A DNA stretch of 17,862 nt, taken from NCBI GenBank assembly GCA_036509255.1, contig DATCFY010000066.1:1-17862 (forward strand), given 5' to 3'. The DNA comes from RYN-230 sp036509255 (lineage in GTDB: Bacteria > Actinomycetota > Actinomycetes > Streptosporangiales > Streptosporangiaceae). The notes under the pieces are model-generated. The model saw nothing but the letters and a program-made list of their open reading frames with translations, was not told where the DNA came from and did no database searches. Shown one piece after another: positions 7,616 through 13,250 of this stretch; within the stretch, counting starts at the first letter, position 1, and each line of letters starts with the position of its first letter. The position numbers and the translations under genes are program-made.

Positions 7616-8566
7616 TCAGGCTGGAGGCGTGCCGGCCTGGGCGTCCGGGCCCCAGGGCCCGGCCTGGCGGGCCGCCACCACGGCGTCGTACACCTCGCGC
7701 CGGCGCAGGCCAGACTCCCGGGCCACGGCGGCAACGGCCTCGCTCCGCGGCTGGCCGTCCGCGGCCCGGCGCCCCACCTCGGCCGCGGCCTCCGCCAGGG
7801 TGAGCCGGGGTCCGCCCTGATCGCCCTCGACGACCAGGGTGATCTCGCCCAGCGTGCCGCCTGCAGCCCAGCCGGCCAGCTCACCCAGCGTGCCCCGGCG
7901 GATCTCCTCGTGCGTCTTGGTCAGCTCACGGCAGACCACCGCCCGCCGCTCCGTCCCGAACGCCGCGCCGAGCTCGCGGAGGGTGGCCGCGATCCGCTTG
8001 GCGGCTTCGAAGAAGACCATGGTCCGGGGCTCGGCGGCCAGCTCGGCGAAGCGGCGGGTCCGCTCGCCGGGCTTGCGGGGCGGGAACCCTTCGAAGCAGA
8101 ACCGGTCCGAGGGCAGGCCGGACACGGCGAGCGCGGCGGTCACCGCCGAGGGTCCGGGCAGCACCCTGATCCGGGTGCCCGCCGCGGCCGCGGCAGCCAC
8201 CAGCCGGTAGCCGGGATCGCTGATCGCGGGCATGCCCGCGTCGGAGACCAGCAGCACGTCCTGCCCCTGGCGGAGCGAGTCGAGCAGCTGGCCGCCACGG
8301 CGCCGCTCGACCGCGTCCCAGTAGGAGACGACCCGGCCAGTCACCTCGACGCCCAGGGTGGCGGCCAGGCGCCGCAGCCGGCGGGTGTCCTCGGCCGCGA
8401 CCAGCGGCGCCTCGGCGAGAGCCTGCGCGAGCAGCGGTGACGCGTCGCCGGGGCGGCCGATAGGCACGGCGGCCACCGTGAGCGTGCCGTAGCCGCCGGC
8501 TTCCGGGTCACAGCCCACCGAGCCGCTGGGCGCCGGGCCGCTGGCCGCTGAGTCGCTGGTGTTCAT
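7616..8566 (-). CDS. rsmI: 16S rRNA (cytidine1402-2'-O)-methyltransferase
   Basis: A protein of about 316 residues from the tetrapyrrole methylase superfamily, which 2'-O-methylates C1402 in the decoding centre of 16S rRNA using SAM. It has the family order GTLTVAAVPIGRPGD (27-41), AAEDTRR (57-63), VSDAGMPAISDPG (107-119), LPGPSAV (136-142), FEGFPPRK (158-165) and CRELTKTHEE (212-221). The usual PIGNL is PIGRP here. Residues 1-25 are a Ser/Pro/Gly-rich leader. I take the ATG at 8566; a GTG at 8578 four codons upstream is also in frame. It is divergent from the mannosyltransferase gene, an arrangement known in mycobacteria, and lies 94 bases upstream of metG on the same strand. Confidence 0.94.
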   Translation of the reverse strand: MNTSDSAASGPAPSGSVGCDPEAGGYGTLTVAAVPIGRPGDASPLLAQALAEAPLVAAEDTRRLRRLAATLGVEVTGRVVSYWDAVERRRGGQLLDSLRQGQDVLLVSDAGMPAISDPGYRLVAAAAAAGTRIRVLPGPSAVTAALAVSGLPSDRFCFEGFPPRKPGERTRRFAELAAEPRTMVFFEAAKRIAATLRELGAAFGTERRAVVCRELTKTHEEIRRGTLGELAGWAAGGTLGEITLVVEGDQGGPRLTLAEAAAEVGRRAADGQPRSEAVAAVARESGLRRREVYDAVVAARQAGPWGPDAQAGTPPA

Positions 8567-8578
8567 GCCGGGCACCAC

Positions 8579-8617
8579 GCTATGTCCCCGTGTTATGTCC
8601 CTGTGCTATGTCCTGGG
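8579..8617. repeat. Three tandem 13-bp repeats between divergent rsmI and mannosyltransferase genes
   Basis: Three head-to-tail copies at 8579-8591 (GCTATGTCCCCGT), 8592-8604 (GTTATGTCCCTGT) and 8605-8617 (GCTATGTCCTGGG). The core TATGTCC is identical in all three. They fill the space just outside the rsmI start and about 80 bases before the mannosyltransferase start. A regulator-binding array is one reading; plain slippage is another. Confidence 0.6.
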
Positions 8618-8697
8618 CACCGCCGCGTTGCGCCAGGCGCACCACTACGTCGCGATCTGGCGCCGTAATGCTCGCCTATCCCAATACCATGTGTCCG

Positions 8698-10320
8698 ATG
8701 ATGGCCTCCCGGGCGACCGCGCAGCCGGCCGCCGCGACCACCGACCAGCCATCCGGGCTGCTGGCCCGGATGGTCCCGCCCATGCCTGGCAGCGCGCTCT
8801 GGGGCTGGCTGGGCCCGCTGCTGATCACCGCGTTCGGCGCGTTCCTGCGGTTCAACCAGCTGAACAAGCCGGACAAGGTCATCTTCGACGAGACGTACTA
8901 CGTCCCGGATGCGCTGGGGATCCTGCGATACGGCGTCGAGCACAACTACGTGAGCGCCCGGAACTCGATGCTCGTCCGGGGGAACACGCACATCTTCACC
9001 AGCGGCGGCGAGTTCGTCGTGCACCCGCCGGCCGGGAAGCTGTTCATCGCGTTCGGCGAGTGGACGTTCGGCGTCAACTCGTTCGGCTGGCGGTTCTCGG
9101 TCGCGCTGATCGGGTCACTAGCCATCCTGCTGCTGGCCAGGATCGCCCGCCGGATGACCCGGTCCACGCTGCTCGGCTGCATCGCCGGCCTGCTGATGGC
9201 GCTGGACGGGCTGGAGTTCGTGATGAGCCGCACGGCCCTGCTGGACATCTTCCTGATGTTCTGGGTGCTGGCGGCGTTCGGCTGCCTCGTCGTGGACCGG
9301 GATGTCACCCGGGCCCGGCTAGCCGCGGCGGTGGCCGGGATGCCGCAGGGTGCGGAGCTCAGGGACGGGGAGGTGGGCGACCGGGCACCGATCCGTCCGG
9401 CTGGCTCCCGGTGCCGGCGGATCCCCTGGTGGCGGGTGGGCGCCGGGGTTTGCATCGGCCTGGCCCTGGCCTCGAAGTGGGACGCGATCTGGTATCTGCT
9501 CGGCCTGGCGGCCCTGGTGATCGCCTGGGACATCGGTACGCGCCGCGCCGCCGGGCTGCCCAACGGCTTCCTCGGCACCGTGCGGCGTCACCGCTGGCTG
9601 CCGGCCTGGTTCGGGGTGGTGCCCATCGCGGTGTACCTGATCGCCTGGTCCGGCTGGTTCTTCAGCAGCAGCGGATACGACCGGCAGTGGGCCGGGCAGA
9701 ACGGTATCCACATCCCGGTGATCTCCGCGCTGGCCTCATTCGTGGAGTACCAGAAGCAGATCCTCCAGTTCCACCTGGGCCTGACCACGCACCACCCGTA
9801 CCAGTCGCAGCCCTGGACCTGGCTGGTGATGAGCAGGCCGGTCGCGTTCTCCTGGCAGTGCCCGGCGGGCGGCACGCACGGCACCTGCGCCGCCTCCAAG
9901 GCCCAGGAAGTGCTGGCCATCGGCACCCCGCTGATCTGGTGGGCGTCCATCGCCACGCTGCTGGTCTGCGTGGCCTGGTGGCTGACCCGGCGGGACTGGA
10001 GGGCCGGGGCGCTGCTCCTGGCCGTGGCCGTGGGCTGGCTGCCCTGGTTCTGGTTCGCGCTGCACGACCACCGCACCGAGTTCTTCTTCTACGCGCTGGA
10101 GTTCGAGCCGTACCTGATCTTGTCGATCACCCTGTGCCTGGGGCTGATCCTCGGCTCGGCGGGCGCGTCCGCGACGCGGCGCACAGTCGGCGCGGCGGTG
10201 GTCGGTGCCTACCTGCTCGGGGTGCTGCTGAATTTCGCCTACCTGTACCCGATCCTGACGGCCAGGGTCATCCCGTACACGGACTGGCTGTCGCACATGT
10301 GGTACCACGGCTGGATCTAG
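8698..10320 (+). CDS. pmt: Polyprenyl-phosphate-mannose-dependent protein O-mannosyltransferase (Pmt/GT39)
   Basis: A polytopic membrane enzyme of about 540 residues that moves mannose from polyprenyl-phosphate-mannose to Ser/Thr of proteins being exported. The first membrane helix (about 35-50) is followed by the GT39 signature FDETYY (63-68), whose Asp-Glu pair is catalytic in the family. HPPAGK (109-114) lies in the first extracytoplasmic loop. About ten further hydrophobic helices follow, with the C-terminal four-helix PMT part at the end. The segment between helices near 9300-9430 is Pro/Arg-rich and longer than I expect. The start is uncertain: ATGs at 8668, 8689, 8698 and 8701 are all in frame, none with a good ribosome binding site. 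The TAG stop shares its bases with the methyltransferase stop. Confidence 0.92.
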   Translation: MMASRATAQPAAATTDQPSGLLARMVPPMPGSALWGWLGPLLITAFGAFLRFNQLNKPDKVIFDETYYVPDALGILRYGVEHNYVSARNSMLVRGNTHIFTSGGEFVVHPPAGKLFIAFGEWTFGVNSFGWRFSVALIGSLAILLLARIARRMTRSTLLGCIAGLLMALDGLEFVMSRTALLDIFLMFWVLAAFGCLVVDRDVTRARLAAAVAGMPQGAELRDGEVGDRAPIRPAGSRCRRIPWWRVGAGVCIGLALASKWDAIWYLLGLAALVIAWDIGTRRAAGLPNGFLGTVRRHRWLPAWFGVVPIAVYLIAWSGWFFSSSGYDRQWAGQNGIHIPVISALASFVEYQKQILQFHLGLTTHHPYQSQPWTWLVMSRPVAFSWQCPAGGTHGTCAASKAQEVLAIGTPLIWWASIATLLVCVAWWLTRRDWRAGALLLAVAVGWLPWFWFALHDHRTEFFFYALEFEPYLILSITLCLGLILGSAGASATRRTVGAAVVGAYLLGVLLNFAYLYPILTARVIPYTDWLSHMWYHGWI

Positions 10321-12227
10321 TCGTCGTCAGCCGTTCCGGCCTGCGCAGGGACGCTTCGCCCTCGCCTATTCCGCCCTGGGCCTGTTCCGTCCCTGACCTG
10401 TTCCGCTCGGGGCCTGTTCCGCCCGGGGCCTGTTCCGCCCGGGGCCTGTTCCGCCCGGGCGGCCAGCAGCGCCGGACCCGGCACCGGCAGCCGCTCCATC
10501 TCCCGCGGCTCGAACTTGACCAGGCCGCCGGCGTAGACGCGGCCCTGGCTCTGGGTGACGGATCCGCACAGGAACGCGGCGAGGGCGTCCAGGACCGAGG
10601 GAGCCAGCGGCTCCCTGGGGTACAGGCCGTGCGCGATGTTCAGGTAACTGGCCTCCGCCTGGTTCCGCACGAAAACCGGCGGCCGACGGCCCATGTAGCT
10701 GGCCAGGACCGGCGGTGGCGTGCCGAGCCGGACCCGCCACCAGGGTGTGCGGTGCCGGGCCACATACGAGTCCGCCGCACCGGCCTCCGTCGCGTGGCGA
10801 AGGAACCGGGCCACGGCGTTCTGTTCCGCGCCGGGCAGGCTGTCCAGGTCCGCGGGGAGGCTGATGACCCGGCGCAGCGGAGCGCCGGGCGCCAGGACCG
10901 CCCCGGCCGCGATCAGCTCCCGGGCCCGGGTCACCGCAGGCACCAGGAAGCGTCCCGGGATCAGCGGGTGCGGGGCGGCCGTGACCCATACCGCGTTCGC
11001 GCCGGTGACCTGGCCCCGGTGCACCCGGCACAGCTCGCCCAGCTCGACATGGCCTTCTGGGAGCCGTCCGGGGTGGCCAGCGGGCCACCGCCTGGCGGCG
11101 TTCCCGCTGCCCCGTGGCCTGCGCCTGGTCCCGGGCGAGCCTGGTACCGGGCCCGGGGCCGGCCAGGGCGGGACTGGTCCTGCGGGGTCAGGGCGGAGCA
11201 GCGGCCCCCAGCGGGGCGCGGCACGCAGGACCCCCGCGGGCACCCGGACGCCGCCGGCCAGCGCCCCCAGTCCCGCCGGGCTGGCCACCCGGCGCATCCG
11301 GATCGCGTCCGGGGCGGCGCCCGGCCGGAAGCAGGTGATGGCCGACGTGGCCGCCGCGTCCGCGAACACCGTCACGGCCGGCTCGACCAGGTGGACGGCC
11401 TCCCCGCCGAGCGCGCCGAGCAGCAGCTCACGGACCAGGAGCCCGTAGTTCACGTCCAGCCACTCGGCGGCGGTGATGAGCACGCCCAGATCGCCCGGGG
11501 CCGCGTGCCGCGCGGTGGCCAGGAAGAAGTGGGCGTGCAGCCCGGCCAGCCCGCTGGCGGCCACGCCCTGCTCCCGGGCGGCCCGGCGCAGCCACTCCTT
11601 GCCTGGCGCGGCGATCTGGTGGTGTCGCACGTAGGGCGGGTTGCCCAGGAACAAGGTGGGGCCGTCGGCCGCCGGGAGGCAGGCGGAGCGGTAGTCGCCG
11701 AGTAGCACCGCAGACCGGCCCGCGAAGCCTGCCGCGGCCAGGCTGGCCCGGCCGAGGATCGCGGCCGCCGGGTCGATCTCCACGCCGACCAGGGCCGCCT
11801 GCGGCCAGCGGCGCCCCGCGGCGAGGAGCATCCGGGCGGAGCCAGAGCCGGGATCCACGACCCGGGCCGGGCGGATCCCGGTCCCCTCGGCCCAGGCGAT
11901 CATGCTCGCGATGATCAGCGGCGGGGTGAAGGTCTGCCCGAGGGGCCGGCGGCCCGCCGGGCCGCGCAGGGCGCAGAAGGCCTGCCCGAGCGGATCTTCC
12001 CCGGCGCGGATCTGGTCCCGGACCGCCGCCAGAGCGGGGGTACTCCCGGGCCGGCCGGCGGCGGCGCGGGCCGCCAGGTCCTGTTCGGCCGCGGACCAGC
12101 CCGCCACGCCGGCGGCGCCCAGCTTGCAGGCCAGGTGGACCAGGGCCTGTTCGTCTGGCACCCGTTCGCCTGGCACCAGCTTGCCTGGTACCTGGCCGCC
12201 CGGGAGAACGCTGATCACGCGCATCAT
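10317..12227 (-). CDS. Solitary N6-adenine DNA methyltransferase, Eco57I/TaqI-like
   Basis: A protein of about 636 residues that should methylate adenine N6 in DNA with SAM. GQTFTPPLIIASMI (97-110) is the motif X helix. VVDPGSGSARM (123-133) is SAM motif I and GVEIDP (148-153) motif II. LGNPPYVRHH (194-203) holds the catalytic NPPY. A specificity-type region runs from about 395 to 585, with TPWWRVRLG and YLNIAHGLYP resembling TaqI-like recognition domains. No PD-ExK nuclease motif is visible in residues 1-95 and no restriction gene is adjacent. Residues 345-392 are a Pro/Arg/Gly-rich insert. The tail (591-622) is a repeat of about 16 residues made by a 16-bp DNA repeat. ATG codons at 12227 and 12224 are the likely starts; the frame also extends to a GTG at 12371 through unconserved sequence. 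Confidence 0.86.
   Translation of the reverse strand: MMRVISVLPGGQVPGKLVPGERVPDEQALVHLACKLGAAGVAGWSAAEQDLAARAAAGRPGSTPALAAVRDQIRAGEDPLGQAFCALRGPAGRRPLGQTFTPPLIIASMIAWAEGTGIRPARVVDPGSGSARMLLAAGRRWPQAALVGVEIDPAAAILGRASLAAAGFAGRSAVLLGDYRSACLPAADGPTLFLGNPPYVRHHQIAAPGKEWLRRAAREQGVAASGLAGLHAHFFLATARHAAPGDLGVLITAAEWLDVNYGLLVRELLLGALGGEAVHLVEPAVTVFADAAATSAITCFRPGAAPDAIRMRRVASPAGLGALAGGVRVPAGVLRAAPRWGPLLRPDPAGPVPPWPAPGPVPGSPGTRRRPRGSGNAARRWPAGHPGRLPEGHVELGELCRVHRGQVTGANAVWVTAAPHPLIPGRFLVPAVTRARELIAAGAVLAPGAPLRRVISLPADLDSLPGAEQNAVARFLRHATEAGAADSYVARHRTPWWRVRLGTPPPVLASYMGRRPPVFVRNQAEASYLNIAHGLYPREPLAPSVLDALAAFLCGSVTQSQGRVYAGGLVKFEPREMERLPVPGPALLAARAEQAPGGTGPGRNRPRAEQVRDGTGPGRNRRGRSVPAQAGTADDD
10365..10460. 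repeat. Six-copy 16-bp tandem repeat in the methyltransferase 3' end
   Basis: Six exact-length units start at 10365, 10381, 10397, 10413, 10429 and 10445. The consensus on the plus strand is CCTGTTCCGCCCGGGG. Units 4 and 5 are identical and unit 6 differs only in its last base; unit 1 (CCTATTCCGCCCTGGG) and unit 2 (CCTGTTCCGTCCCTGA) are more diverged. Sixteen is not a multiple of three, so gain or loss of one unit shifts the reading frame of the last part of the methyltransferase. Three units (48 bp) restore it, which explains the 16-residue period in the protein tail. Confidence 0.92.
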
Positions 12228-12482
12228 TGTGACGCGGCTGACCCGCGGGGCGGCGCATTCCGGCCCGCAGGCCGCGGCCGATTCCAGCGGCCGGCCCGGA
12301 TGCCGTCGGGGCCGGCAGTACCCTTCGGGCCCGTCTGCGTCAGACTGGGGGGAAGACTCCAGCCTGCGCACGGGCGATGACGATCACTGCGCCGGCGGAC
12401 CAGTCCGGGAGGCGGGCCGGCGCCGAATTACCTGTAGAGCGCGGCCGGGATGCCCGCAGCCGGGACGCACAGTGAGCCTTCA

Positions 12483-12509
12483 GGAATCTCTCAGTTTCAC
12501 GGGGTAGTA
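12483..12509 (+). promoter_or_regulatory. Possible SigR-type promoter of the sigma gene
   Basis: GGAAT at 12483-12487 is followed after 19 bases by GTA at 12507-12509. The published SigR consensus in Streptomyces is GGAAT, 18 or 19 bases, then GTT, so one of the eight key bases differs. Transcription from here would give a leader of about 100 bases before the sigma-factor ATG. Autoregulation of this type is known for sigR. Confidence 0.3.
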
Positions 12510-12563
12510 AAGACAGCACGAACTGCGGGGGAAAATGTGACCCGATTCACCGAGCCGGATGGG

Positions 12564-12596
12564 CGTTCCCGTACGTCTTTAGGGTGAAGGGGAACG
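12564..12596. promoter_or_regulatory. Inverted repeat in the leader of the sigma gene
   Basis: CGTTCCC (12564-12570) and GGGAACG (12590-12596) are perfect 7-base inverted arms separated by 19 bases. The right arm ends 16 bases before the ATG and just before the GGAG ribosome binding site at 12604-12607. It could be an operator or an RNA stem near the ribosome binding site; no regulator can be named. Confidence 0.3.
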
Positions 12597-12612
12597 ATCG
12601 AGTGGAGTACTG

Positions 12613-13197
12613 ATGGGGACAAGCGAAGAGGCACCAGACCGGGACCGGCGGTTTGAGCAGGACGTCGTGCCGTTCCTCGGTCAGCTGTACCCCGCTGCGC
12701 TCCGCATGACCCGTAACCCGACGGACGCCGAGGACCTCGTCCAGGAGACCTCGGCCAAGGCTTACGCCGCGTTCCACCAGTTCCGCCCGGGGACGAACCT
12801 GAAGGCCTGGCTGCACCGCATCCTGGCCAACACGTTCATCAATACCTACCGCAAGCGGCGCCGTGAGCCGCGGCAGGCATCCGGGGGTGACTTCCAGGAG
12901 TGGCAGCTGCCCGCGGATCCGCTGGCCGCCCAGGCGCGGTCGGCCGAGGCGGAGGCGCTCGACCGGCTGGCCGACTCTGAGATCCTGCGCGCGCTGCGGG
13001 ACCTGCCCGAGGAGTTCCGGGTCGCGGTGTACCTGGCCGACATCGAGGGTTATGCCTACAAGGAGATCGCCGAGATCATGGGCACCCCGATCGGCACCGT
13101 CATGTCGCGGCTGCACCGCGGCCGCGGCCGGCTGCGCGACAAGCTGGCCGCCTACGGTCCCGGTTCGGGTCCGGGCCTGGCCCCGATGACCGGCTGA
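12613..13197 (+). CDS. sigR: ECF RNA polymerase sigma factor, SigR/SigH family
   Basis: A 194-residue group 4 sigma factor. Region 2 spans about 14-85, with FLGQLYPAALRMTRNPTDAE, DLVQET, and NLKAWLHRILANTFINTYRK close to Streptomyces SigR. Region 4 spans about 122-178, with LPEEFRVAVYLADIEGYAYK and EIAEIMGTPIGTVMSRLHRG, nearly identical to the SigR/SigH helix-turn-helix. SigR directs the thiol-oxidative stress regulon (thioredoxin, proteasome and mycothiol genes) and is normally held inactive by the zinc anti-sigma factor RsrA, encoded just downstream. Here the sigma stop is followed by only 44 bases and then the convergent asnB stop, so rsrA is absent at this site. The ATG has a GGAG at 12604-12607 with 5-base spacing. 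The linker and C-terminal tail are short and Gly/Pro-rich. Confidence 0.93.
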   Translation: MGTSEEAPDRDRRFEQDVVPFLGQLYPAALRMTRNPTDAEDLVQETSAKAYAAFHQFRPGTNLKAWLHRILANTFINTYRKRRREPRQASGGDFQEWQLPADPLAAQARSAEAEALDRLADSEILRALRDLPEEFRVAVYLADIEGYAYKEIAEIMGTPIGTVMSRLHRGRGRLRDKLAAYGPGSGPGLAPMTG

Positions 13198-13199
13198 CC

Positions 13200-13250
13200 A
13201 ACTGGCCCCAGGGCTTCCAGTATCCGGCCGCTGCCGGCGGGCTACCAGTT
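13200..13250. terminator. Possible bidirectional terminator hairpin between sigma factor and asnB
   Basis: A stem CCGGC-CGCT-GCCGG at 13224-13237 lies in the 44-base gap between the convergent stop codons. An outer pair AACTGG (13200-13205) and CCAGTT (13245-13250) could extend the fold. There is no U-tract, as is common in high-GC Actinobacteria. Confidence 0.3.

Larger units (their letters stand above)
12228..12612. other. Divergent intergenic region between methyltransferase and sigma factor genes
   Basis: About 385 bases with no supported gene. It is less GC-rich from 12470 onwards, which suggests promoters. The methyltransferase frame stays open up to a GTG at 12371, but this upstream part has no conserved sequence. 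The stretch from 12475 to 12612 contains a possible SigR-type promoter, an inverted repeat and the sigma-factor ribosome binding site. Confidence 0.6.

Noticed and set aside
10365..10460. CRISPR-like array in the methyltransferase 3' end
   Set aside because: Units are 16 bp, directly adjacent and without spacers, and lie inside a coding sequence, so this is a tandem repeat.
8559..11705. Plus-strand open frame of about 1050 codons over the mannosyltransferase and methyltransferase
   Set aside because: It is in a different frame from the clear mannosyltransferase and antisense to the methyltransferase; Arg/Gly/Pro-rich composition with no motifs.
12228..12371. 48-residue upstream extension of the DNA methyltransferase
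   Set aside because: Starts at GTG without a ribosome binding site and contains no family motif; ATG at 12227/12224 is simpler, although the extension cannot be excluded.
12547..13116. Minus-strand open frame of 189 codons over the sigma factor
   Set aside because: Antisense to a clearly conserved SigR-type gene with a good ribosome binding site.
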